The notes under the pieces: model-generated
Database searches by the model: none
Seen by the model: only the letters and a program-made list of their open reading frames with translations
Told to the model about the DNA's origin: nothing
Source of the DNA: an uncultured Lachnospiraceae bacterium
Lineage (GTDB): Bacteria; Bacillota; Clostridia; Lachnospirales; Lachnospiraceae
Length of the DNA stretch: 64,000 nt
Direction of reading: 5' to 3'
Assembly: GCA_910584205.1 (NCBI GenBank)
Contig: CAJUAA010000018.1
Span: 10,452-74,451, forward strand
Program-made: the position numbers and the translations under genes
Shown: in pieces, positions 8,143 through 16,187 of the stretch
Numbering within the stretch: the first letter of the stretch is position 1
How the letters are laid out: each line of letters begins with the position of its first letter

Positions 8143-8826
8143 TTATTCTTCAACCACTGCGATCACGCGGATCTGCATGCCGTCCGCATGCTGCGTGTTC
8201 AGAGGCAGGGCTACAAGCCGGCAGACATCCGTGCCGATCTTCCACAGATTATTCATGTATTCGATCTGAAGGATCTTGCCCTGCTTCAGCACATGCTCAT
8301 GCACCGGCTGAGGGATGGGATCACCCTTTTTCTTCTTCGGGATATTCCGGATCTCATAATCCTGAGGGAAATCGTAGCCTACCACCTTCGGATTGTAGTT
8401 CTGAATCCAGATTCCGCCGCTCTCGTCCAGATACGGGGAAGTCTCCCAGAATTCTTTCGTCGTCCAGTCCACGTGTCTGCCGCGGTCCGTACGAATCAAT
8501 ATGGTGTCAAAATGTCTGTCTTTATAGTTTTTGTTTGCCTTTTCCAGCATCTCGCCGGTGATCGCCGTATTGTCTCCCACATAAGACAGGTCCAGCACCA
8601 GACAGTCGGAATATGCCCAGTCTTCGATGGGATAATCATCCGATGTCTCGCCTTTCGGGTCAAAATGCAGCGGGAAATCAATGTGGGTAAACCAGTGGGA
8701 TTCCAGATTGTAGGTGACATTCTGCCACGGATCATGGTTCGCATGTGTCTTCACAGGGGTCACATGATATCCGTAGCGCCAATGCCCCTCAATAATCGGC
8801 AATGTCAAATCAACAATCCGCCTCAT
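8143..8826 (-). CDS. Cyclase-family (kynurenine formamidase-like) hydrolase, copy 2
   Basis: Second cyclase-family hydrolase of the operon, 227 residues. The N-terminus MRRIVDLTLPIIEGHWRYG and the variant metal motif HWFTHIDFPLH parallel copy 1, with Phe in the place of the family Gly. A 10-residue insertion (IPKKKKGDPIPQP) lies in the C-terminal half, absent from copy 1. The pair probably act on different stereoisomers or on successive steps, or form a heteromer; sequence alone does not decide. Twelve bases separate its stop from dctQ's ATG region. Confidence 0.8.
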   Translation of the reverse strand: MRRIVDLTLPIIEGHWRYGYHVTPVKTHANHDPWQNVTYNLESHWFTHIDFPLHFDPKGETSDDYPIEDWAYSDCLVLDLSYVGDNTAITGEMLEKANKNYKDRHFDTILIRTDRGRHVDWTTKEFWETSPYLDESGGIWIQNYNPKVVGYDFPQDYEIRNIPKKKKGDPIPQPVHEHVLKQGKILQIEYMNNLWKIGTDVCRLVALPLNTQHADGMQIRVIAVVEE

Positions 8827-8846
8827 ATTGTCTTATTTCTCCATTC

Positions 8847-9947
8847 TTATTTCTGGATCATTTCCAGAAGCTCCGCACCCTTCTCGGTGTTGTCGGTAAG
8901 CAGGTTCCAGGTGGTCATGGCTTTCTCTTTGAACGCCTCTTTATCCGGATCTTCCACAACCTCTACGCCGTTGTCCAGCAGAGTCTGAAGCGCTTCTGCC
9001 TGTGCAGCGTCCGTAGCGTCAAGCTGTGCCTGACGTCCCACTGCCGCCGCCTCTTTTACCAGCGCCTGCTGAGACTCGGACAACGCGTCCCACGTAATCT
9101 TGCTCATTGCCATGTAGAACGGCGTGTAAGTAGCGTCGGTCAGAGTGACATAGGGCTGTACCTCGTAAAATTTACGGGAAACGATCTCATGCAGCGGGTT
9201 GTCCTGTGCGTTTACCGTGCCCTGCTGAAGAGCAGTATAAAGCTCGGAAGCGTCGATCTGTGCGGTCATCGCGCCGAATGCCTCCCAGGTAGCTCTCTGT
9301 ACGTCAGCCGGAAGCGTCCTCATCTTGATGCCTTCCATATCCGCCGGCGTCGTTACCGGACGGACGTTGTTGGACAGCTCGCGGAATCCGTTCTCCCAGA
9401 AAGAAAGGCCGATGAGTCCTACGCCTTCGAACATCTCGTTGATCGTATCCGCAGCGGGGCCTGAGGTAGCCGTACGCGCGCTCTCCAGATCCTCGAACAG
9501 GAACGGAAGCTCAAAGATCCCAACCTCCGGAATCAGGCCTGTGAAATACGCCGTACCAGACACGCCGATGTCAACGGTACCCTGCTGAAGTCCCTGCACC
9601 ATGGAGGTCGCGTCGCCGAGAGCCGTGTCATAGAACGTCTGCGCTTCCAGCGTTCCGTTGGAATTCGCGTTGATGTAAGCCGCCATCGCCTCAAGGCCGA
9701 CGCCGGTGGGCGTGTTCTCCGGAATGGAGCCTGCGAACAGGGAAAGCGTGCGGCTGTCGCCGGTGACTTCCAGATCGGAAGACTCCACTTCCGCGTCCGC
9801 CGCGGCGTCTGCGCCGTCTTCTGCGGGAGCCGCCGTCTCATTGTTGCTGCTGGATGCCGGCGTATTATTGCTTGCGCCTGCTCCGCATGCTGCTGTGGTG
9901 GCTGCCAGGGCCATTACAAGGCTGAGTGCAACTAATTTTCTTTTCAT
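8847..9947 (-). CDS. dctP: TRAP solute-binding lipoprotein (DctP)
   Basis: Extracellular receptor of the second TRAP transporter, 366 residues from the ATG at 9947 (AGGAG ten bases upstream; the TTG nine bases earlier is too close). A lipoprotein signal (MKRKLVALSLVMALAATTAAC) with cleavage before Cys21 is followed by a 45-residue Ala/Asp/Glu-rich linker, then the full DctP fold: LPFLFEDLE, FWENGFRELSNNVRPVTTPADMEGIKMRT, GTVNAQDNP. Anchors the substrate-binding domain to the membrane outer face. Lies directly behind dctM and ahead of the cyclases. Confidence 0.94.
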   Translation of the reverse strand: MKRKLVALSLVMALAATTAACGAGASNNTPASSSNNETAAPAEDGADAAADAEVESSDLEVTGDSRTLSLFAGSIPENTPTGVGLEAMAAYINANSNGTLEAQTFYDTALGDATSMVQGLQQGTVDIGVSGTAYFTGLIPEVGIFELPFLFEDLESARTATSGPAADTINEMFEGVGLIGLSFWENGFRELSNNVRPVTTPADMEGIKMRTLPADVQRATWEAFGAMTAQIDASELYTALQQGTVNAQDNPLHEIVSRKFYEVQPYVTLTDATYTPFYMAMSKITWDALSESQQALVKEAAAVGRQAQLDATDAAQAEALQTLLDNGVEVVEDPDKEAFKEKAMTTWNLLTDNTEKGAELLEMIQK

Positions 9948-10001
9948 AACTTTCAATCTCCTTTATATGTAATTTTAATCATATTCTGTAATCACATTTT
10001 G

Positions 10002-11282
10002 TCATTTAGCCATCATGGGCAGCAGGGTCGTGATGCCGGGAATCATAATCAGCATGACGGTTCCCACCGCGATGGTAAGAAGCGGAATGGGCAGATGCGG
10101 AATGATCTTATGGACCGGCTGTCCGCCCACGCTGGACGCCACATACAGGTTGATTCCAACCGGCGGCGTCGCAAGTCCGATACAGAGCGTAACCACCATG
10201 ATCACTCCAAAGTACACCAGATTGATATTGTAAGCCTGCGCCGTCGGGACGAAGATGGGCGCGAAGATCAGAAGCGCCGGAACCGCGTCGATAAAGCATC
10301 CTGCAACCAGCAGGATCAGGCATACAGCGAACATGAATACGGTGGGGCTGCTGACGTTCTGGGTGAACATCTTCGCGATACTCTGGGGAATACCCGCACG
10401 GGTGATAACCCAGCCGAACACCTGAGTAGCCGCAACGATAAACATGATACCGGCTGCGCTCTTCACACCGCCGTACACGATCTTGAACAGGTCTTTCAGC
10501 TTCATCTCTTTGTAGATGAACAGGCCTACGATCAGGCAGTAGAAACAGCACGCTGCGGAAGCCTCTGTGGGCGTAAACGCGCCTGAATAAATTCCTCCAA
10601 GGATGATAACCGGAGCCAGCAGCGCCCAGATTGCGCTTCCGAAGGATTTTACCGCTTCCATCAGATTGAATTTGCCGCTTCCTCTGTATCCTTTGCGGAC
10701 GCACATGAATACCACTACGATAATCAGCAGAAGTCCCAGGAACAGTCCCGGCAGCAGGCCGCCCAGGAACATGTCCGCCACGGACTCGCCTGACGCCACC
10801 GCAAACAGAACCATCAGCGTACTTGGCGGGATAATCGGTCCGAAAATACCTCCCATGGCCTGAATAGCGCTGGCAAAGCCTCCGTCATACCCTTCCTCTT
10901 CCATGGACGGGATCATGATGCCGCCCACCGCTGCCGTCGTCGCCGCGCCTGCGCCGGTCATGGCTGCGAAAATCATACTTGCGATGATATCCACCACTGC
11001 CAGTCCGCCGGGCATCCATCCTACGAGCTTCTTCGCAAAATCTACGATTCTCCGGGAAATTCCTCCGCTCTGCATCAGACATCCCGCTATTACAAAGAAC
11101 GGGATCGCCAGCAGAGTGAACGAATCCACACCCTTTAAGAGCTGCTGCGCAATAATGATCAGCGGAACTCCCGAGGAGAACATCACCATGTAAAGCAGCG
11201 CAGACAACAGAAGCGCGAACGCGATCGGAAATCCGGCAAAAAGCATAACGAAGAATGAACCAACCAATATTACTAAATCCAT
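10002..11282 (-). CDS. dctM: TRAP transporter large permease (DctM), second operon
   Basis: Twelve-helix large permease, 426 residues from the ATG at 11282 (AGAGG eight bases upstream). Signature segments: GFPIAFALLLSALLY, TLLAIPFFVIAGCLM, GGIFGPIIPPSTLMV, GAFTPTEASA and GLATPPVGINLYVASS. It is the first gene of its operon, which is an unusual order (dctM-dctP-cyclase-dctQ-cyclase-pdxA). Transcription is expected from the sigma-54 promoter 113 bp upstream. Confidence 0.94.
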   Translation of the reverse strand: MDLVILVGSFFVMLFAGFPIAFALLLSALLYMVMFSSGVPLIIIAQQLLKGVDSFTLLAIPFFVIAGCLMQSGGISRRIVDFAKKLVGWMPGGLAVVDIIASMIFAAMTGAGAATTAAVGGIMIPSMEEEGYDGGFASAIQAMGGIFGPIIPPSTLMVLFAVASGESVADMFLGGLLPGLFLGLLLIIVVVFMCVRKGYRGSGKFNLMEAVKSFGSAIWALLAPVIILGGIYSGAFTPTEASAACCFYCLIVGLFIYKEMKLKDLFKIVYGGVKSAAGIMFIVAATQVFGWVITRAGIPQSIAKMFTQNVSSPTVFMFAVCLILLVAGCFIDAVPALLIFAPIFVPTAQAYNINLVYFGVIMVVTLCIGLATPPVGINLYVASSVGGQPVHKIIPHLPIPLLTIAVGTVMLIMIPGITTLLPMMAK

Positions 11283-11394
11283 AATCGTCACCTCTCTAAA
11301 CTTTAGTTTCGGCAGCTTTGACTGCCCTGCCGCGGCAGCAACCTCCTTTCCTCTTTATTCAATATCCGTAATGCTTGTCTTATGTCCCATTATA

Positions 11395-11411
11395 CAGCAA
11401 TTTCCATGCCA
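11395..11411 (-). promoter_or_regulatory. Sigma-54 promoter of second TRAP operon
   Basis: Minus strand TGGCATGGAAATTGCTG has the exact sigma-54 layout: GG and GC dinucleotides separated by 10 bp inside TGGCAT-N5-TTGCT. Start would be near 11384. The same word pattern occurs at 15937-15952 ahead of tctC, and the GAFTGA-containing activator is encoded 5 kb away. Confidence 0.85.
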
Positions 11412-11483
11412 GGTCTGTTCTTGCCCTTTGATCTTTTATTTTCGGCATTTTCTCACTCTTTTTTTCTGTGCGGTATAAACAAG

Positions 11484-11545
11484 CGAAACATTTTTGAAAA
11501 TATTTTTCACTTTTGTTTCTTTAATATGTTTCATTATGTTTCATT
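11484..11545. promoter_or_regulatory. Putative upstream activator sites (ATGTTTC repeats)
   Basis: In the AT-rich gap 11282-11634, which has no gene, TATGTTTCAT occurs twice in perfect tandem (11525-11544), and an inverted pair GAAACA (11485-11490) ... TGTTTC (11514-11519) stands nearby. They lie 75-150 bp upstream of the sigma-54 promoter, the usual position of enhancer sites. The motif differs from the TGCAAT element near tctC, so a different activator may act here. Confidence 0.5.
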
Positions 11546-11559
11546 CTTGAAAAATGGTT

Positions 11560-11596
11560 ACAAAAACAGAAGAAACCGCCGGTCGATGGCCGGCGG
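11560..11596 (-). terminator. Rho-independent terminator after the amidohydrolase gene
   Basis: Minus strand: 7-bp GC stem CCGCCGG / CCGGCGG, loop CCATCGA, then TTTCTTCTGTTTTT. It closes the tctCBA-amidohydrolase operon 38 bp past the stop codon and insulates it from the next sigma-54 promoter. Confidence 0.85.
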
Positions 11597-11633
11597 CTCC
11601 TTCCGTTTAGTAAGAGTAACGATTACGAATATG

Positions 11634-12812
11634 TTAAATAGACTTATAAACTTTACCGCTTTTCATGACGAACCGCACATGTTTCAGCGTTCCGATCCGG
11701 TCCAGCGGATTCTCATCCACCGCGATGAGATCCGCCTTCATCCCTCTGGAAATCTGCCCGGTCCGATTCCCGGCTCCGCACATCCCGGCCGCGTGAACCG
11801 TCACGCCTTTCAGCGCATCCAGCGCCGAAGCGCCGCCTTCACACGCATATTCCAGTTCTTTGTACAGTTGCCCATGATTGGCATCCGTTCCGATCGTGTA
11901 ACGGATCTTTCCACTCTGATAGATCCGGTTCATGCACTGCCTGGAATACTCCCTGGCCGCGCGCACCTTCTTTACCGACGCAGGCGGACAGTACGGCTCC
12001 CGTTCCGGGTCCAGTACGATACCGGAAGTCATGTCAATCCAGCCCCCGAATTCCTCTTCCAGAAGCTTCACCTGTTCCGGCGTAATGCTGTATACATGTT
12101 CAATGACATCGATTCCGGCCCTGACGCAGTAATCCAGCCCTTTTCCTCCGATGCAGTGAGCGGCCGTGCGGATATTCATGGCCTTCGCCTCTTCCACCAC
12201 CGTACAGATCTCATCATAGGAGAGATAACACGGAATGAATTCCTCCGGGTTCGCCGCCGGCGCTCCCGGGGTCACAAAGATTTTCAGAATATCCACGCCG
12301 CGGAACATGTTTTCACGGGCAGTTTTCCGAAATTCCTCCGCTCCGGAATGAGGTACTCCCACATAGCCGTGCCCGTGAAGTCCCTTCATACCGATCCCGC
12401 ATACCAGCAGGTCCGGCCCGGTCACCTTTCCCTGCCTGATCTGGTCCCGCAGAACCACATCTATGTAATTCCGGTCTCCCAGGCAGCGGGCCGTCGTCAC
12501 TCCGGACATCAGATCATCCTCAAGCCCCTTCAGGGCAAGAATCGTATGTTCGCATTCGCTTAAGTTCATCATATCCAGGTGGCCCGGAAGCCGTGCATCC
12601 AGCGCCAGATGGTTGTGGCATTCAAACAGCCCCGGCAGGACCGTCTTTCCTTCCAGACGGATGATCCGGGCCTCTCTGCCCGACGCCTCAAATTCCCTGC
12701 GTGTCAACACTTCCGCAACGGTCTCGTCCTCGATCAGGATACAGGCGTCTTCCAGAACCTGCAGTTCTTCCCCGACCAGCGCCTTTTCTGCATATACTGC
12801 TGTTAAAGACAT
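11634..12812 (-). CDS. Amidohydrolase-family metal-dependent hydrolase
   Basis: Cytoplasmic amidohydrolase (imidazolonepropionase/prolidase-like branch), 392 residues. Metal-ligand motifs in order: GLFECHNHLALDA (HxH, near residue 66), carboxylated-Lys region DILKIFVTPG (near 196), HCIGGKGLD (His, near 218), IDVIEHV (His, near 238) and GTDANHG (Asp, near 310). It has the composite beta-sandwich ends typical of the family. AAGGAG precedes the ATG by eight bases. Last gene of the tct operon, 27 bp after tctA, so it probably hydrolyses an amide, lactam or ester in the compound imported by TctABC. Imidazolonepropionase itself is unlikely since no hut genes are near. Confidence 0.85.
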   Translation of the reverse strand: MSLTAVYAEKALVGEELQVLEDACILIEDETVAEVLTRREFEASGREARIIRLEGKTVLPGLFECHNHLALDARLPGHLDMMNLSECEHTILALKGLEDDLMSGVTTARCLGDRNYIDVVLRDQIRQGKVTGPDLLVCGIGMKGLHGHGYVGVPHSGAEEFRKTARENMFRGVDILKIFVTPGAPAANPEEFIPCYLSYDEICTVVEEAKAMNIRTAAHCIGGKGLDYCVRAGIDVIEHVYSITPEQVKLLEEEFGGWIDMTSGIVLDPEREPYCPPASVKKVRAAREYSRQCMNRIYQSGKIRYTIGTDANHGQLYKELEYACEGGASALDALKGVTVHAAGMCGAGNRTGQISRGMKADLIAVDENPLDRIGTLKHVRFVMKSGKVYKSI

Positions 12813-12839
12813 TCTCTATTCTCCTTCCAAATCCCTTCG

Positions 12840-14336
12840 TCAGCCCTGCTCTGCCTGCTGTTTCTTTTTCTTATCCCGCGCCATTTTCACCAGCGGGAAC
12901 ACAAAAGAGAATATGGTAAAGACCGCCAGAGCCGCCGCCAGCGGCCTGCTGAATACCATCCAGAGTTCGCCTTCGTACATGGTACGGGTCAAAGACATGG
13001 ATTTCTCCATATTGGTACCCAGCAGAAGCGCCAGCGCCACCGGAGAAGTGGGGAAATCATTTCTCAGCATAAGATAGCCGATAATACCCGCGCCGAACAT
13101 GACATAGACATCAAACATGTTTTTATTGGTAGCAAAGGTTCCGACTACCGCCAGCACAACGATCACCGTCGCCAGAATCGACTTCGGAATCACCAGAATC
13201 AGGCTTCCGCATTTGCAGAAGATCATGCCCACAAAATACATCAGCAGGTTGATCAGGGCAAAACCGATGATCATCGTATAGACCGTCTCCGCGTGCTGGG
13301 TGAAAAGCGTGGGGCCAGGACGTACGCCGTGAATAATCATGGCGCCAAGGAAAATCGCCGCCGGAGCGCTTCCGGGAATGCCGAGGGTCAGAAGCGGAAT
13401 CAGGGAGCCGCCGGTCACACCGTTGTTGCCGGCCTCCGCCGCCACGATACCCTCTGCGCTTCCGTTGCCGAACTTCTCCGGCTCTTTGGACGCCTTCTTT
13501 GCCTCATTGTAGCAGAGGAACGCGGCGATATCCGGTCCCGCCGCCGGGATGATGCCGATGCAGACGCCGATGATCGTGGAACGGACTGCATTGACAATAT
13601 TGTGGGTGATGTCTGTCAGCTTCAGCTTCAGAGAACCGACCTTTCCGGACTCCGCCATCTTACCCAGAGGATCCTCCAGCATCTTGAACACCTCCGGCAG
13701 CGAAAACAGCCCGATCAGCACCGGGACAACGGAAAAGCCCGCGGTCAGCTGAGAAAGCCCATAAGTAAACCTCGGAAAGCCTTCCACCGGATCCTGTCCG
13801 AATGTGGCCAGGAGAAGGCTGACAAACGCCACCAGCAGTCCTTTGAACAGGTTCTCCTGCGAAAGCATGACAACCACCGAGAGGCCGAAGACCGCAACGA
13901 ACATCTGTTCCGGCTGTCCCACCATCTTGGCAATCTTCGCCAGAAGCGGCGCGCATACCAGCAGGGCCACCGAACTGAAAAAACCGCCGAAACAGGAGGC
14001 CAGCGTAACCAGGTTCAGAGCGCGCCCTGCTTCTCCCTGCCTGACCAGCGCCTTTCCTTCCAGCGCCGTCGGCGCGGAAGCGGGAGTTCCGGGAATTCCC
14101 ACCAGAACCGCCGGGATCGATCCTCCGAAGACGCCGCCGCAGTACAGGGCGCTTAAAAGCAGCAGCGCCGGACCGGGCTCCATGACATAGGTAAACGGTA
14201 CAAAGATCGCCACCGCCATGGTCGCCGAGAACCCTGGAAGCGCGCCGAACAGCACGCCTACGAACAGTCCTCCGATACAGACAAGGAGATTGCTCAGTTG
14301 AAACACATTGGCAAAGCCAAGCATAATATTTTCCAT
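12840..14336 (-). CDS. tctA: Tripartite tricarboxylate transporter large permease (TctA)
   Basis: TctA permease, 498 residues with about 12 helices, the transport channel of a tripartite tricarboxylate transporter driven by an ion gradient. Highly conserved family segments are present: GVLFGALPGFSATMAVAIFVPFTY, GGSIPAVLVGIPGTPAS, GIIPAAGPDIAAFLCYNEAKK and GSLIPLLTLGIPGSAPAA. A charged tail KMARDKKKKQQAEQG ends the protein. Lies between tctB and the amidohydrolase gene. The gene order C-B-A is normal for the family. Confidence 0.95.
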   Translation of the reverse strand: MENIMLGFANVFQLSNLLVCIGGLFVGVLFGALPGFSATMAVAIFVPFTYVMEPGPALLLLSALYCGGVFGGSIPAVLVGIPGTPASAPTALEGKALVRQGEAGRALNLVTLASCFGGFFSSVALLVCAPLLAKIAKMVGQPEQMFVAVFGLSVVVMLSQENLFKGLLVAFVSLLLATFGQDPVEGFPRFTYGLSQLTAGFSVVPVLIGLFSLPEVFKMLEDPLGKMAESGKVGSLKLKLTDITHNIVNAVRSTIIGVCIGIIPAAGPDIAAFLCYNEAKKASKEPEKFGNGSAEGIVAAEAGNNGVTGGSLIPLLTLGIPGSAPAAIFLGAMIIHGVRPGPTLFTQHAETVYTMIIGFALINLLMYFVGMIFCKCGSLILVIPKSILATVIVVLAVVGTFATNKNMFDVYVMFGAGIIGYLMLRNDFPTSPVALALLLGTNMEKSMSLTRTMYEGELWMVFSRPLAAALAVFTIFSFVFPLVKMARDKKKKQQAEQG

Positions 14337-14357
14337 AAAATCACACTCTCCCTTCCG

Positions 14358-14810
14358 TCAAAACGCAATGTTGAACCAGCTTCCCCTGGGAAGAATCACC
14401 GTCAGGAAGTTTGTAAACACAAAGTACAGGATCACGGTCATCACAATGCTGAGCACGATCAGCACCACCTTGTTCTTCAGTTTCAGATACACAAGAGAAG
14501 CGATCATAAACAGTACGGTAGAGGCAATGTAACCGATTTTACCCATCATGAACAGATAGACCGTAATCATAAGGCAGTACGGAACAATGATCTTTACCTG
14601 CTCCATCACCTGAGTTTCCTGTTTTTCTTCTTTCTTCTGCTTCAGGACGCTGCCAACCAGCATCCAGATCGTCATTGCATAGGAAATGATCAGCAGCACC
14701 ATGGGATACCCTCTGGACACTTCCGGAATCGCCGGAACCTGTACCGCAAGGGAGGTCAAAAACGCGAGAAGTACAATACCGATGATCATATCCGCAAAGC
14801 TTTTTTTCAA
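14358..14810 (-). CDS. tctB: Tripartite tricarboxylate transporter small permease (TctB)
   Basis: Small four-helix TctB subunit, 150 residues if it starts at the TTG at 14810, which is preceded by GGAGGGAG at five bases. The next in-frame ATG (14789) would remove seven residues and lies too far from that site, so I prefer the TTG. A short Lys/Glu/Gln-rich loop (KQKKEEKQETQ) separates the helix pairs, as is usual in TctB. Partner of the adjacent tctA and tctC. Confidence 0.87.
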   Translation of the reverse strand: MKKSFADMIIGIVLLAFLTSLAVQVPAIPEVSRGYPMVLLIISYAMTIWMLVGSVLKQKKEEKQETQVMEQVKIIVPYCLMITVYLFMMGKIGYIASTVLFMIASLVYLKLKNKVVLIVLSIVMTVILYFVFTNFLTVILPRGSWFNIAF

Positions 14811-14852
14811 AACTGCTCCCTCCTGTCGTATATTTTTTAATAAATCGGATGC

Positions 14853-15890
14853 TTACATATCCGAGTTTGCTTCATAGTAAGCCTTTACCGACTCGTGGTT
14901 TTCTTTATAGAAATCCTGGAACGCATCATAATCGGTAAAGTCAACGGTCACGCCTGCCTGTACGGCCGCCTCCTGGAATTCCGGATTCTCACAGACTACG
15001 CCTACCGCATCCGCAAACTCTCTCATGGCCTCTTCCGATGTCCCTACAGGCGCCACAAAGCCTCTCCACATGGTGGATTCAAATCCGTCGTAGCCAAGCT
15101 CCGCCACTGTGGGAATATCCGGACACGCGTCGTTTCTCTCCGCGCTGGTGATGGCAATGGGCACTGCCTCGCCTGCATCGATGGCAGAAAGCGCTTCCGA
15201 TACGAACGGAGTCCCCACGGTACAGTCGCCGTTCATGATATCGGTAATGACCGCCGCGCCCCCGTCATATACAAGCCGCTTATAGCTGGTTCCGGTAGCC
15301 TCCTCAAACTCCAGCTTCAGGAAGTCCCAGTGTGTCCATGCGCCGCCGATTCCCCATAAAGTACTGCCGTCACCGGCTGCAAGCAGGCCGTCCAGGTCCG
15401 TGATGCCGGATGCATTGGATGCAAGGATAATGTGCGGGTCCGCCGCAAACTTACATACCGGAGCGAAATCGTCAACCGTATACGGGACGCCTTCCAGCAT
15501 AATGTCGCCGTTGGAATCGGTATTTGCGAAATACGCATAGGTCAGTCCGTCTGCATCTGCGTCTGTCAGCTGTGCCAGGCCGATGCTTCCGCCGCCGCCG
15601 GTTACGTTATTGATGACGATGGTACAGCCCAGTTCCTTCTCCATATAGGAACAAATCAGACGGCATGCGGTGTCTGCCCCGCCTCCTGCCGCCCACGGCA
15701 CGATCATCTCAACGGTTTTGCCCGCATAGAACCCGTCTTCGGATGCGGCTGCCTCTCCGGCCGCTTCCGACCCGCTCTCTGCTGCGGGCGCCTGATCCGC
15801 CGAAGCCTCGTCCGTCCTGCCGGAACTGCATCCTGCCGCGCCAAACGCCATAACCGCCGCCATCAGTAACGCCAAACTTTTTCTTTTCAT
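14853..15890 (-). CDS. tctC: Tripartite tricarboxylate transporter receptor lipoprotein (TctC)
   Basis: Extracellular solute receptor of the Bug/TctC family, 345 residues from the ATG at 15890 (GGAGG eight bases upstream; an ATG two codons earlier is crowded). The signal peptide ends in GAAGC, so Cys22 is lipidated; an Ala/Glu/Ser linker follows. Family landmarks: VEMIVPWAAGGGADTACR near residue 65, GTPFVSEALSAID, and the C-terminal LGYDGFESTMWRGFVAPVG. First gene of the tctCBA-amidohydrolase operon, 47 bp downstream of a sigma-54 promoter. The carboxylate it binds is unknown. Confidence 0.94.
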   Translation of the reverse strand: MKRKSLALLMAAVMAFGAAGCSSGRTDEASADQAPAAESGSEAAGEAAASEDGFYAGKTVEMIVPWAAGGGADTACRLICSYMEKELGCTIVINNVTGGGGSIGLAQLTDADADGLTYAYFANTDSNGDIMLEGVPYTVDDFAPVCKFAADPHIILASNASGITDLDGLLAAGDGSTLWGIGGAWTHWDFLKLEFEEATGTSYKRLVYDGGAAVITDIMNGDCTVGTPFVSEALSAIDAGEAVPIAITSAERNDACPDIPTVAELGYDGFESTMWRGFVAPVGTSEEAMREFADAVGVVCENPEFQEAAVQAGVTVDFTDYDAFQDFYKENHESVKAYYEANSDM

Positions 15891-15936
15891 TTTCATGCCC
15901 TCCATAAAATGATTTTTTACTGTCACTTTTTATAAA

Positions 15937-15952
15937 AGCAATCCTTATGCCA
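15937..15952 (-). promoter_or_regulatory. Sigma-54 promoter of tctCBA operon
   Basis: Minus strand TGGCATAAGGATTGCT carries the -24 GG and -12 GC separated by 10 bp. It shares TGGCAT-N5-TTGCT with the TRAP promoter at 11395-11411. The predicted start near 15925 leaves a 35-base leader with the GGAGG site for tctC. Confidence 0.87.
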
Positions 15953-16075
15953 ACTTGACCAATCAATTCCCGTTTTTTCGCTGTTTTCTTGATAAAACAC
16001 CTGAAAATCAACCTTTTCTTTTTTATTTTTTCATCATTTTGCTTCCCTCATGCGAATTTTATGCATTTTATTAAA

Positions 16076-16132
16076 ATTGCATTTTATTGTTTTTTCTCTT
16101 ATTTGCAATATATTATTGCATTTTATTGCAAA
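16076..16132. promoter_or_regulatory. Palindromic upstream activator sites between tctC and its activator
   Basis: The word ATTGCATTTTATTG occurs at 16076 and again at 16115, and a perfect inverted repeat TGCAATA-TAT-TATTGCA lies at 16104-16120, with TTGCA ... TGCAA repeated just after. The elements stand 125-180 bp upstream of the sigma-54 promoter, the normal enhancer distance, and also overlap the -35 box of the activator's own promoter. The 298-bp gap 15890-16188 has no gene. Confidence 0.65.
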
Positions 16133-16144
16133 ACAGTATATGAT
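16116..16144 (+). promoter_or_regulatory. Sigma-A promoter of the sigma-54 activator gene
   Basis: TTGCAT (16116-16121), 17-bp spacer, TATGAT (16139-16144). The -35 box lies inside the TGCAAT palindrome, so binding of the activator to its enhancer sites would block its own promoter, a common autoregulatory layout. Confidence 0.6.
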
Positions 16145-16187
16145 GGACTCAGATTAGACAAACAGCCAGACCAGGGAGGGATTTTTC

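Noticed and set aside
11318..11360. A second strong AAAGGAGGT site and palindrome CTGCCGCGGCAG in the leader of the second TRAP operon, perhaps a leader peptide
   Set aside because: The only nearby start is a TTG directly against the site, giving about 12 residues of no clear meaning; evidence is too thin to call a gene.
11384..11396. TATAAT at 11388-11393 as a sigma-A promoter of the second TRAP operon
   Set aside because: No acceptable -35 box lies 16-18 bp upstream, while the sigma-54 elements overlap the same place with exact geometry.
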